Assembly: GCA_021799035.1 (NCBI GenBank)
Contig: JAJZBG010000008.1
Coordinates: forward strand, 1 to 64,000
Length of the DNA: 64,000 bases
Direction: 5' to 3'
DNA from: Actinomycetes bacterium
Lineage (GTDB): Bacteria; Actinomycetota; Acidimicrobiia; Acidimicrobiales; Acidimicrobiaceae
The position numbers were made by a program, and so were the translations under genes. Position 1 is the stretch's first letter. The number at the start of each line of letters is the position of its first letter. Below, in pieces: positions 25,644 to 33,758 of the stretch. The notes beneath the pieces are model-generated. The model was not told the DNA's origin. It worked only from the letters and a program-made list of their open reading frames with translations, and made no database searches.

Positions 25644-27077
25644 CTATTGACCCTGACAACCAACCTCAGAGGGCGAGCCAAGCTGATTGGTTTGGGACTT
25701 TGTGGGTTCAGCGCAGCAAAACCACGACTCAGTTAACCTGGGCTTGCTTTCACACGTTGGAATACTTCTGTGAGGTGGTGCTGGCATGTTGAAGCGTCGG
25801 TAGATAGCCTCTCGCATCAGGGAAAAAACCGTGAAGGGATCAAGATCGTCGCACTCGGCATCTTCCGCAATTGAAGCTAGCTTCTGTTGAAGATCGTCGA
25901 TGGCGGGATCACTGCTGTGCCACTCGTAGGAAAGTGCCTCGGGATTCCAAGGGCCAAACTCGATATCGGCTTCACCCAAAACCAAGGAGCCGAGTGGCAC
26001 AAGGAGACGGATGGTCAGCTGAACAGGATCGACACTGTTCACAAGTTGGTTCTCGAAAAGGAACTCTACTAGATCGAGGAGGTTTTCGCGTGTCGTCCAA
26101 GGTGTGAACGGCATGAGCGATGGCCTCACCTCGATTCCCTTTTGGCGGAGCAGGCTTAGGGCTTCAAGGATATCTGAACGGGTGTGGCCTTTTCCAAGTC
26201 GTTTGAGGATCTCGTCGGAAGTGTGCTCGAAAGCTGAGACTATGAACTTGAGACCAAGGGTACTCAGTTCGTCCCAGATCCATCTGTTCTCGAGCACATG
26301 CTCGACTTTCACTGTTGCGTCGAACGTGAGGTCCGGATGGGCCGCATTCATCGCTCGCGCTATTCTCAAGGCATGCATCGGTCCATTCAGAAAATCAGGA
26401 TCTCCAAACGTTATATGCCTTGCGCCATTCTGATAGAGCTCGTTTATCTGAGCTAGGACAGTTTGTAATGGTACTGCCTTGAACCTGCCTCCGAAAACAA
26501 CGGGAACTGGGCAGTGGAGGCATTCATGGGCGCAACCAATCGTCGATTCGACGTAGCCCACAACCTTTTGTTCTACACCTTCTATAAGGTGCGCATAATT
26601 GGCCAGCCCGGGGAGTTTGGACCTATCGGGAATCAAGTTCGTCTCGTTCTTTTGGGTGGTTGATTGCGGGTCAACTCCGATTGCGCTCAAGATCTCGCCT
26701 CTGTTGCCAGATGCGACAGCTTGGTCAAACGAGGAAGAAGACGCCAGGGCCACTTTGGAATAAAGTCCCAGGGCGATGATTGTGATTGAGTCCCCGAAGA
26801 GCCTTCTTGCCCTGTCTGCTATCGCTCTGGCGAGCTGGGTGGCTGTGTGCATAGGCACCGATATGATCAGGTGCGTTGGCGGCATCTGATCTTCAAGTAG
26901 GAAGTCCTCAAGTCGGGTGAACGTTCGCTTGTCAACTGAGTTGTCACAAAGTGAGTACTCAATTCCGGCGGAATTCAGGATTGCTGCTATCCTCGCCAGC
27001 ACAAGCGGCTGCTGACCAAGTTCGTAAGTAGAAATTGCCAGCAGCCTGATCGGGGTGTTGCTTGAGGGTGTGGTCAT
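25644..27077 (-). CDS. CCAEP-tail radical SAM protein with B12-binding-like domain
   Basis: A 477-residue protein. Residues 10-135 resemble a cobalamin-binding-type Rossmann domain, but the DxHxxG cobalamin motif is not evident. The radical SAM core follows with the cluster motif GCAHECLHC (Cys 182, 186, 189), FGDPDFLNGP and VKVEHVLENRWIWDEL. The tail contains CCAEP at 454-458 (25704-25718), the signature of the CUAEP/CCAEP-tail radical SAM (seleno)protein family; both cysteines are TGC codons, so this is the Cys form. The reaction of the family is unknown to me. The start ATG overlaps the ATP-grasp stop as ATGA, showing tight translational coupling. Confidence 0.85.
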   Translation of the reverse strand: MTTPSSNTPIRLLAISTYELGQQPLVLARIAAILNSAGIEYSLCDNSVDKRTFTRLEDFLLEDQMPPTHLIISVPMHTATQLARAIADRARRLFGDSITIIALGLYSKVALASSSSFDQAVASGNRGEILSAIGVDPQSTTQKNETNLIPDRSKLPGLANYAHLIEGVEQKVVGYVESTIGCAHECLHCPVPVVFGGRFKAVPLQTVLAQINELYQNGARHITFGDPDFLNGPMHALRIARAMNAAHPDLTFDATVKVEHVLENRWIWDELSTLGLKFIVSAFEHTSDEILKRLGKGHTRSDILEALSLLRQKGIEVRPSLMPFTPWTTRENLLDLVEFLFENQLVNSVDPVQLTIRLLVPLGSLVLGEADIEFGPWNPEALSYEWHSSDPAIDDLQQKLASIAEDAECDDLDPFTVFSLMREAIYRRFNMPAPPHRSIPTCESKPRLTESWFCCAEPTKSQTNQLGSPSEVGCQGQ

Positions 27078-28297
27078 ATTATTTCCATCTTCAGTTTCTG
27101 AACTGCTTCTTCAAGGGCCCTGACCACTGCTTTAGTCGTAGGTGCCTTCGCAAAAACGAATCCAAGGTATTTAGCATCATAAGGGATGGGAAAGACCTCG
27201 GTGTTTTCTGAGTAGGTCATGTCCACTCCCGTCACCCATTTCACAGCTCGCGCCTCATCAATTCCTGCAATCAGTTTTAGAGTCCCTTTCCGTGGCACTG
27301 GAATCATGTATACCCCGGAAGCTTGGTTCTCAAACGATAGCTCCGGGGGTGAGATTCCTGCAGCTTCGGCAAGTATAAGTTCCTCGATACTTCTTCCTGC
27401 TGATAGAGGGACGGCTTTCGAACAAGTGCCGCCAATGGATCTGGCCGCAAGCTCAATGAAGTAAATATCACCGGAGTCAGCAATGCGAAATTCAGCGTGG
27501 ATCGGCCCCGTCGTTATTCCCAGCTCTATCCTTGCTGTGTCGAGAGCCGCAAAGAGAGCATCGATCGACTTATGTGGAAGCGAGGTTGGGGTAACGTAAA
27601 TTGTCTCGGCGAAGAAAGGCCCTAGTAGCGGTTGAGGCTTATCGAAGATGGCTAAGAGCTGAAGCTGACCCGCTATCACTATCGCTTCGACGGCATGTTC
27701 GTTTCCGTTTACGTATTCCTCGATCAGTAAAGGTTGGCTGGAATCGCATCCGTGCAATGCTTGAATCGAACGAACAAGTGGAATCTTCTCGCGAACTTCT
27801 TCCAGCGAATTTGCTCGCATGACCCCAATCGATCCAGAAAGGGTGGCTGGTTTGATCACAACCGGCATCGTTCCTACCAGCGACAACTTTTCTTCCAAGC
27901 TTTCTGAGTCGTCATACGTTTGAAATTTCGGCTGAAGGACCGTCGCGCCGGAAAGCCTCTTTCTCATGGCTATCTTGTTTTGCGCCAGATCGGTGGTGGA
28001 TGTGGAGATGTGTTTCAATCCGAGCTTTTCGCTGGCTAGAGCCGCTGTTCTGAGCCCGGTGTCATCGATTGAGACTACTGCGTCGAAAGGTCTTGCCTTG
28101 TGTGCTTCTTGAATCTGGCTAGCTCCGATATCTGGATTCTCCAGAGAGACGACGATGGCCCTTCCATCCATGCGATGGGCCATTGGCAGGAGATCCTCAG
28201 AGGCAATGGTGATTGCGATGTCGAGGCGGGCTGCAGCATCGACGAAGGCCTGGGCTCTGTATGTTTCAGTGGGTACGAGAAGCAGGACGTTTTTCAC
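27074..28297 (-). CDS. ATP-grasp family ligase partner of the radical SAM gene
   Basis: A protein of about 407 residues. The N-terminal pre-ATP-grasp domain (KNVLLLVPTETYRAQAF) is followed by PVVIKPATLSGSIGV (the lysine strand and glycine loop), LLIEEYVNGNEHAVE and the Mg-binding FRIADSGDIYFIELAARSIG, as in ATP-grasp carboxylate-amine or peptide ligases such as L-amino-acid ligases. It should activate a carboxylate as acyl-phosphate and join it to an amine or thiol. The start is uncertain: GTG 28297 places the first beta-strand at the N-terminus and lies 10 nt after a TAGAAT -10 box; TTG 28345 has no better signal. The gene overlaps the radical SAM gene by 4 nt. Confidence 0.8.
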   Translation of the reverse strand: MKNVLLLVPTETYRAQAFVDAAARLDIAITIASEDLLPMAHRMDGRAIVVSLENPDIGASQIQEAHKARPFDAVVSIDDTGLRTAALASEKLGLKHISTSTTDLAQNKIAMRKRLSGATVLQPKFQTYDDSESLEEKLSLVGTMPVVIKPATLSGSIGVMRANSLEEVREKIPLVRSIQALHGCDSSQPLLIEEYVNGNEHAVEAIVIAGQLQLLAIFDKPQPLLGPFFAETIYVTPTSLPHKSIDALFAALDTARIELGITTGPIHAEFRIADSGDIYFIELAARSIGGTCSKAVPLSAGRSIEELILAEAAGISPPELSFENQASGVYMIPVPRKGTLKLIAGIDEARAVKWVTGVDMTYSENTEVFPIPYDAKYLGFVFAKAPTTKAVVRALEEAVQKLKMEII

Positions 28298-28399
28298 TTG
28301 ACTTAAGATTCTACTAGCCAGGTAGTATTTATTAGTTGTGCGCAATACTTGGAAAAGAGATTTGCGTAGATTCGATCTTTCGCAAAGGTTGGAGTTCTC

Positions 28400-29056
28400 G
28401 TGGAAAGCGTCTTTGGTTCAAATAACACCGGGGTTCTGGAAGTAAGCGATAGGGCCCTATCTGAAATTCTTGAAATTCGATCTCAGGAACCCGACCCAGA
28501 CAAGCTGGCACTTTGGATCGAGATATCCGGAGTCAATGGTAACAGCTACTCTTACGACGTTTACTTTCAAGATAGAAGCGATGCCGGAGGAGATGACGCC
28601 ATTATTGAGCTGGGTGGGATAGCTGTGGTTGTTCCGTCGAGCAGTGTCGCCTCGATATCCGGGTCGAAGCTTGACCTCGGCGGTGATGACGGGTCTGGCG
28701 GCTTGATGATCGTCAATCCTAACTCCCCGCCCAGCCTAGATTCGGGGCTCCCTGAGGAGCTGATGGATGCCGACCTGAGCGGTCCGCTGGCGCAAGAGAT
28801 AATTCGCGTGCTTCAGGATGAGATCAATCCGGCAATCGCATCTCATGGAGGAAGGGCGGATCTCGTGGCAGTTGCAGATTCGACCGCATACCTTCGTCTC
28901 TCAGGTGGATGCCAAGGGTGCGGAATGGCGTCTGTGACTCTGTCGCAAGGGATTGAAGTGGCAATAAAGGAGGCCGTGCCTGCGATTACGTCTGTCAAAG
29001 ACGTCACTGACCACATGAACGGCGCCAATCCCTATTACGGGGCATCGAAGAAGTAA
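28400..29056 (+). CDS. NfuA-like Fe-S cluster carrier protein
   Basis: A 218-residue protein. Residues 10-105 resemble an A-type (HesB/IscA) domain without the cysteines needed for cluster binding (degenerate). Residues 125-200 form a NifU C-terminal domain with the CxxC motif GGCQGCGMAS (Cys 171 and 174). This two-domain layout is that of NfuA, which carries a 4Fe-4S cluster between two subunits and hands it to client enzymes. GTG 28400 has GGAG 5 nt upstream. It is divergent from the ATP-grasp/radical SAM genes across about 100 nt, so supply of clusters to that radical enzyme is possible (inference only). Confidence 0.85.
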   Translation: MESVFGSNNTGVLEVSDRALSEILEIRSQEPDPDKLALWIEISGVNGNSYSYDVYFQDRSDAGGDDAIIELGGIAVVVPSSSVASISGSKLDLGGDDGSGGLMIVNPNSPPSLDSGLPEELMDADLSGPLAQEIIRVLQDEINPAIASHGGRADLVAVADSTAYLRLSGGCQGCGMASVTLSQGIEVAIKEAVPAITSVKDVTDHMNGANPYYGASKK

Positions 29057-29113
29057 ATGCAATGATTCGGCGGCAACTCTTGGCCGATACCTGATGTGCC
29101 GCCGATGAATCCC

Positions 29114-29671
29114 CTAGGCCTTGATGAGCTGGATCTCCAGTGAGATCTGAATCTTGTCGCTGACAAGAACACCGCTTCCCTCGAGCGGAACATTCCACTC
29201 CATGCCGAAATCCTTGCGAGAGATTTCACCTGTTGCCGAGTATCCCGAACGAGTATTTCCCCACGGGTCTTTTGAAACGCCGTTGAATTCCAGGTCAAGC
29301 GTGACGCTTCGCGTGGCGTCTCGTATGGTCAGATTGCCAGTGAGCGCATAGTGGTCTCCAGCGGGTGTTACAGAGGTGGACGTGAATGCAATCTTTGGAA
29401 ACTTCTCGACGTCGAAAAAGTCGGCTGACTTGAGGTGGTTGTCGCGCTCTGTCTCACCGGTAGAGACCGATGCCACGTCTATTTCTGCCGATATCTTTGA
29501 TTGTGACAAGTCATCCGCAATTTCCACGGAAGCCGAGTAGCTCGAGAATGAGCCACGAACCTTGGTGACGACAAGGTGCCGAGCAGTAAATTCGACTGCG
29601 GAGTGTGCGGGATCGAGGTTCCATATGCCTGGCTCAATCGAGAGATCTGACGCTTTTGTTGGTGAAGCCAT
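29114..29671 (-). CDS. YceI-family lipocalin-like protein
   Basis: A 185-residue protein of the YceI family: GIWNLDPAHSAVEFTARHL at the N-terminus, FPKIAFTSTSV, LTIRDATRSVTL, KDFGMEWN and DKIQISLEIQL at the C-terminus. These form an extended beta-barrel that binds polyisoprenoid chains in the structurally studied members. There is no signal peptide, so it is cytoplasmic. ATG 29671 has GGAGG 5 nt upstream. It is divergent from a MarR regulator with a shared 65-nt promoter region that contains inverted repeats, an arrangement common for YceI in actinobacteria. Confidence 0.9.
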   Translation of the reverse strand: MASPTKASDLSIEPGIWNLDPAHSAVEFTARHLVVTKVRGSFSSYSASVEIADDLSQSKISAEIDVASVSTGETERDNHLKSADFFDVEKFPKIAFTSTSVTPAGDHYALTGNLTIRDATRSVTLDLEFNGVSKDPWGNTRSGYSATGEISRKDFGMEWNVPLEGSGVLVSDKIQISLEIQLIKA

Positions 29672-29683
29672 CTTGTCCTCCAT

Positions 29684-29729
29684 TATCTTGTATATTTAGA
29701 AACTTCGATGGATAAGCATATACGAGATA
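29684..29729. promoter_or_regulatory. Candidate MarR operator, long inverted repeat
   Basis: TATCTTGTATAT (29684-29695) and ATATACGAGATA (29718-29729) are inverted copies matching at 11 of 12 positions with a 22-bp spacer, filling most of the region between yceI and the marR-like gene. Placement over both promoters suggests autoregulation plus control of yceI. Confidence 0.6.
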
Positions 29730-29730
29730 G

Positions 29731-29742
29731 TTGCACATGCAA
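29731..29742. promoter_or_regulatory. Short palindrome over the marR-like start codon
   Basis: TTGCA and TGCAA flank a 2-bp spacer that, with the following T, gives the ATG at 29737. TTGCA/TGCAA arms are typical of MarR-family binding sites. It could be a second, weaker operator or chance. Confidence 0.4.
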
Positions 29743-30219
29743 TCAAATTTAGCAGACAAATCTTCTGGATCTGGTGTCCATTGGCTCGATGACGTCGAGA
29801 TGCGAGCCTGGAGGGGCTTGCTCTCAGTTCATTCTCAGCTTTACAGCAAGCTGGATGAGGAACTGATTAGGGCTCACGGAATAACCTTTGCTGAGTACGA
29901 GGTCCTGGTTCATACATCGGAAGGCCTTGGTGGTTCTGTGAGAATGTCTACGCTTGCCGAAGCTGCCTTGGTATCAAGGTCAGGGCTGACCAGGCGTGTC
30001 CAGCACCTTGTTGCGGTCGGTCTTTTGGAACGGAGAAAGTGCAAGGAGGATAAGCGGGGCACCTTCGCGGTGCTCACTCCTCTTGGCTGGGAGAAGCTGC
30101 GGGCTGCAGCTTCTACTCATCTCAAAGGGGTTCGCGAGCATATGATCTCGAAGCTTTCCCGAGCCGAGCTTGAAGCGCTCGCTGCGGCTTTTGAAAAAGT
30201 CACCGCTTCCGACGCCTAA
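29737..30219 (+). CDS. MarR-family transcriptional regulator
   Basis: A 160-residue winged-helix protein. Dimerisation helices lie at about 15-45 (MRAWRGLLSVHSQLYSKL), the helix-turn-helix at about 65-105 (MSTLAEAALVSRSGLTRRVQHLVAVGL, with the typical S-R-LTRRV recognition helix) and the wing at KCKEDKRGTFAVLT. Members repress target genes and release DNA on binding small phenolic or oxidant ligands. ATG 29737 is preferred over TTG 29731. It is divergent from yceI; inverted repeats cover the shared promoter, so it probably controls both itself and yceI. Confidence 0.88.
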   Translation: MQSNLADKSSGSGVHWLDDVEMRAWRGLLSVHSQLYSKLDEELIRAHGITFAEYEVLVHTSEGLGGSVRMSTLAEAALVSRSGLTRRVQHLVAVGLLERRKCKEDKRGTFAVLTPLGWEKLRAAASTHLKGVREHMISKLSRAELEALAAAFEKVTASDA

Positions 30220-30296
30220 GTTTTTCGCCGAGGCAGCACAAATCGCTGCTTGGTTGACACGCGGTATCATAAGCATCGACGCTTGATTCTGCGGTG

Positions 30297-32129
30297 CTAA
30301 CCTCCTGGCGGCAGTGTTGTGGAAGGCGATGGCACTCGAGTCGTTGTTGTGGTGGTGGATGCACTTCCGTTTGCTGCAGTCGTGGTGGTGGAGCTCGAAT
30401 TGGGAGCAGTCGTTTTCGTCGACTGTGGAATTGTAGTAGTAGTAGTGGTCGTAGTGGTCGTAGGAGGCGGGACGGGCCGCATCGCGGGAATTGGCGGGTA
30501 TCTAAAGACTTGCATCGCGTTTGGCAACGATGGATGCTTGATGCCGGGCAGTCCAGAACCAAATGCGGTAAGAACGTTCTTGGTGATTTGCACGACCGGC
30601 GCTATCGGGCAATTTCCCATAAAGGTTGGACACGGCGATCCAAGAGCAGCGACCCACAGGTTTGTCCCGGTCGCAAATACCCCTTCCCCTTGCGGAGTGG
30701 TGTAATAGCTCATGTCTGAGAAGCCAGGTTGATTGCGGCACAATACCGGTGAATTCGCCAGAAGTTGAAGGCTGCTGGGATAGGGGCTGTAGGGATCGAA
30801 GCCGTCATACTCGCTACCCACCAGATTGTGGATTCTCGAGCCAAATTTCAGGCCAGTATTGGCAAATATCCAACTGGAGGGATCTGTGATGACCATGTCA
30901 TAGCGCACGGGATTGCAAGCGTACTGAATCCCAATGAGCGCACTTTCGGGGCGCGGATCGGGTCCTGCAGGCCAGTTGGTCGTTACTTCTGCATTGTTGA
31001 CCCCGTTCATTGGATCCAGGCTTGCCACACGGTAGTTCACTTCGATCCGGTCTGGGCCAAGTGAAGTGCTCTCGAATCTGATGCGCCTAAAAATTGCATT
31101 GGCGCCTAGGAACATGAGATTTGTTCCATTCTGCTGTGCAACGGTAAGTGCGTGCCTCATCTGTGGCGAGTAGTATTCGTCATGTCCGAGCGATATGAGC
31201 ACCCTGTGGTTTGAGATGAGGCTTGGGCGCTTCTGCAAATCTACGTCTGTTATGTAGGTGACGTTCAGACCCATCTTTTCGACCAGAGCCACCAGCGGGA
31301 GCTCATTTCCGTAGAAGTCGGCCGCTCCTTGTCCGAAGTAGTAGTCGTACGGCCGATCAAAGGAGACTTTCGTTGCGCGGTCAGAGTATCCGTTTGGACC
31401 GCTGTAGAGGTCGTAACCGCCGTAGAGGTTGTACGCTTCCCAGGTTGTGACAGCGTTTACGACCACAACAGCGGCGTTCGACTGGTCATTTCTTACTGTG
31501 ATCGGAACCCATTTCTGAGCCCCGTTGTTGCCCACCAGCTTCAGCAGGTAATCACCCGGAAACCAGCTCGAATTGGTTTTAATGGTGAGTGATGGCTTCC
31601 AGTTGCATTCAACGGTATTGCTAGGCTTCAAAATTGGACATGCGGGCTGTTGGAAGCCTGTCAGAGTTGGTGAGGTCCAAATCAACCTTCCTAACAGTCC
31701 TTGGTAGTATCCCATGCGAAACGCCTCAACGACATAGCTCTTCGAGGTGGTGGAGACGAATAGAGTGAAACTGTTGCCTTGGTTCACACTCACTTTGGAG
31801 GCATAGCCCTCTATGTTTGTCGGCGTTTGGTTGCCCGTGATCCTCCATGCGCTCGTTCCAGGTTTAGCATTCTCTGCTTTCACTGCGGCAGAGTAGAGGG
31901 AGCCAGGAGTGCCCTTGAACAAAGTTGTAGAAGTCGTGGAGGCGGAGCCACCTGCTGAGGTTGTAGTTGTTGGTGGCAAAGACTCAGCTTTGGCTTTGGC
32001 CCCAGTTGGAAGCACGGCGGCTACAACTAACCCTATGATCAGCAAAACTGCAACAACCGAGATTGTCGCAGTGGTGCCTTTCCGGCCGAAATGAAATCGC
32101 GAAAACAAATTGAACTTGGCAAAACTCAC
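30297..32129 (-). CDS. Exported N,N-dimethylformamidase beta-subunit-like protein
   Basis: A 610-residue protein. A basic N-terminus and one hydrophobic segment at about 21-42 (TISVVAVLLIIGLVVAAVLP) indicate a membrane anchor or signal sequence. A Ser/Thr-rich stretch follows, then a large domain with VEAFRMGYYQG, WEAYNLYGGYDLYSG, VLISLGHDEYYSPQMR and FLGANAIFRRIRFE, which I recognise as the domain of the N,N-dimethylformamidase large subunit. The last 70 residues are a Thr/Ser/Pro-rich tail. An amidase role is not shown; such domains are common in large exported actinobacterial proteins. GTG 32129 lies 6 nt after TAGAGT, indicating a leaderless start. Confidence 0.75.
   Translation of the reverse strand: MSFAKFNLFSRFHFGRKGTTATISVVAVLLIIGLVVAAVLPTGAKAKAESLPPTTTTSAGGSASTTSTTLFKGTPGSLYSAAVKAENAKPGTSAWRITGNQTPTNIEGYASKVSVNQGNSFTLFVSTTSKSYVVEAFRMGYYQGLLGRLIWTSPTLTGFQQPACPILKPSNTVECNWKPSLTIKTNSSWFPGDYLLKLVGNNGAQKWVPITVRNDQSNAAVVVVNAVTTWEAYNLYGGYDLYSGPNGYSDRATKVSFDRPYDYYFGQGAADFYGNELPLVALVEKMGLNVTYITDVDLQKRPSLISNHRVLISLGHDEYYSPQMRHALTVAQQNGTNLMFLGANAIFRRIRFESTSLGPDRIEVNYRVASLDPMNGVNNAEVTTNWPAGPDPRPESALIGIQYACNPVRYDMVITDPSSWIFANTGLKFGSRIHNLVGSEYDGFDPYSPYPSSLQLLANSPVLCRNQPGFSDMSYYTTPQGEGVFATGTNLWVAALGSPCPTFMGNCPIAPVVQITKNVLTAFGSGLPGIKHPSLPNAMQVFRYPPIPAMRPVPPPTTTTTTTTTTIPQSTKTTAPNSSSTTTTAANGSASTTTTTTRVPSPSTTLPPGG
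30431..30470. repeat. Trinucleotide low-complexity tract encoding a Thr run
   Basis: A GTA/GTG/GTC trinucleotide tract on the + strand encodes 11-12 consecutive threonines of the - strand protein. It can change length by slippage without frameshift. Confidence 0.7.
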
Positions 32130-32135
32130 GCAATT

Positions 32136-32141
32136 ACTCTA
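32136..32141 (-). promoter_or_regulatory. -10 element of a probable leaderless transcript
   Basis: TAGAGT ends 6 nt before the GTG at 32129, and no ribosome-binding site is present. Confidence 0.45.
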
Positions 32142-32354
32142 GATGATTGCGCCGGTCGCGTACTTGTCGAAGGGGTGAATCTCTCTGCTTCTTTCTCGAC
32201 TGAAGCAGAATATTCAAGACAAGCCGATCGTAAAACGCTGAGGTCTTTGTGATTGATTGTAACTTTGTTGTCTGCTAATAGCGTGGTAGTGACATATGGT
32301 CAGATTCGGGGTTTGTGCTGAAGAGTTCGGTTCGACTATGCCGAAGGATTAGTG

Positions 32355-32846
32355 ATGATCGTCTTAGTTGGTTTCATGGGAGCCGGCAAGAGCACCGTTG
32401 GCTTCTTATTGGCCGAAAAGCTCAGTATGCCGTTCATCGACATCGACATGGTGATCGAACGGAAAGAGAACCGTTCGATCAGCCAGATTTTCGAAGAGAA
32501 CGGAGAAGAGGACTTCAGAAGAATCGAACATGAGACTATTGTGAGAATCCTTGAAGGTGGCGAAGCTGTAGTAGCTCTCGGGGGAGGAGCTGTAGAACAT
32601 GCTGGCACCAGGGAGGCCCTCGAATCTGCGTTCGTCATATACCTCGAGGTTGACTACGATCAGGTTACGCGTCGGATTGGTCACGATGCAAACAGGCCTA
32701 TGCTTGCACGGCCGAATATCGGCGCTATATTCACGAGACGCCTTCCGCTCTATCGCCAGGTCTCAAACATGACTATCCGTACCGATGGCAAACAACCTGG
32801 GCAGATCGTGACGGAGATCATTTCTAAGATGACCACCCCTCCTTGA
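32355..32846 (+). CDS. aroK: Shikimate kinase
   Basis: A 163-residue P-loop kinase: Walker A GFMGAGKST at residues 6-14, the shikimate-binding DIDMVIE, FRRIEHETI, the GGGAV segment and RPMLARPN in the lid. It phosphorylates shikimate with ATP in the chorismate pathway. ATG 32355 is preferred over GTG 32352 because AAGGA lies 6 nt upstream. It is the first of a shikimate gene set (aroK, aroQ, aroC, aroB) on the + strand, though a 418-nt gap separates it from aroQ. Confidence 0.93.
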   Translation: MIVLVGFMGAGKSTVGFLLAEKLSMPFIDIDMVIERKENRSISQIFEENGEEDFRRIEHETIVRILEGGEAVVALGGGAVEHAGTREALESAFVIYLEVDYDQVTRRIGHDANRPMLARPNIGAIFTRRLPLYRQVSNMTIRTDGKQPGQIVTEIISKMTTPP

Positions 32847-33264
32847 TGCTCATTTTGAAGATTGGTCGGCGGTATGACCTCCGGTGACATGGGTTTTCTT
32901 GAAAAAAATCTCAGAAATTTTCGATTCCAAATGAGGACCGAGCTGGTTGCCCAGTTTGTGAAAATGATAGGTGTTTAAGTGTGCATCTCTCTGTGAACGG
33001 AAGGGCAGTTGCTTCAGCTGCTGATAGGCGGATTGGATACGATCATCGGAGCATTTCCTTCGAGTATGATCGGAGATACTTACCACGGACGTTGTTGTGC
33101 AGCTGTGTGACGAACTGTATTTTGGCCGAGTTGCTTGGGGCCTGATGGAGTCTTGCATCCAGACTCTGTCATGCAATATGACTGCGCGGGAGGGCCTCTC
33201 TTGGACGGGACGCGTTTTTCGCAGAGTTCAATGAGAGCCGGCATCTCGGGGAGAGGAGAAGAGT
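32847..33264. other. Long gap between aroK and aroQ with repeats
   Basis: No convincing gene is seen in these 418 nt. Two related motifs, ATCATCGGAG and ATGATCGGAG, occur near 33042-33051 and 33066-33075; the second is framed by GTAT/ATAC. An inverted pair TTGCAT/ATGCAA lies at 33152-33157 and 33170-33175. It may hold the aroQ promoter and a leader structure. Confidence 0.3.
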
Positions 33265-33744
33265 TTGCCAAGTGGAAGTGTTGCATCTGAAGAAATCTCG
33301 ACGTCGGTACTGCTTCTTAATGGTCCAAATCTGAATCTTCTTGGAGCCAGAGATCCCAAAGTATACGGTTCCGCAACTCTAAAAGAGGTTGAGAGTCGCG
33401 TCACGGAACTCGGTGTGGAGCTCGGGGTGGATGTAAGGTGCGCTCAGTCAAACAGTGAAGGTGAGATAATCGATCTTTTACATGAGGCTCGTCACGGGAT
33501 GGGGGTTATTATCAATCCAGGAGCTTACGGTCATTACAGCTATGCAATCCGTGATGCGGTGGAGGCATTGGAAATCCCAGTCGTCGAGGTTCACATCTCA
33601 AATATCCACGCGCGTGAGGAGTTCAGGCATGTGTCAGTGATATCCCCGGTGGTGAACGGATTTGTCTCCGGTTTCGGTGTGCTTGGATACGAACTTGCCT
33701 TGAGGGCTCTAGTTCAGCATTCGAAAGACGTTCTTCGACCATAG
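33265..33744 (+). CDS. aroQ: 3-dehydroquinate dehydratase, type II
   Basis: A 159-residue protein of the type II dehydroquinase family: VLLLNGPNLNLLGARDPKVYG with the flexible-loop arginine and tyrosine, QSNSEGEIID, INPGAYGHYSYAIRDA and EVHISNIHAREEFRH with the catalytic histidine. It dehydrates 3-dehydroquinate to 3-dehydroshikimate as a dodecamer. The start is TTG 33265, preceded by a purine-rich GGAGAAGAG box. The N-terminal 13 residues before the first strand are longer than usual, so a start a little further in cannot be excluded. panE follows 15 nt after its stop. Confidence 0.93.
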   Translation: MPSGSVASEEISTSVLLLNGPNLNLLGARDPKVYGSATLKEVESRVTELGVELGVDVRCAQSNSEGEIIDLLHEARHGMGVIINPGAYGHYSYAIRDAVEALEIPVVEVHISNIHAREEFRHVSVISPVVNGFVSGFGVLGYELALRALVQHSKDVLRP

Positions 33745-33758
33745 GTGAAATGCACGGC

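Noticed and set aside
25704-25718. Possible selenocysteine codon in the CCAEP motif
   Set aside because: Both positions read TGC and the gene ends with TAG, so no UGA recoding is involved.
30431-30470. Short regular repeats considered as a CRISPR or minisatellite
   Set aside because: They are trinucleotide repeats in frame with a Thr run of the exported protein, with no spacers.
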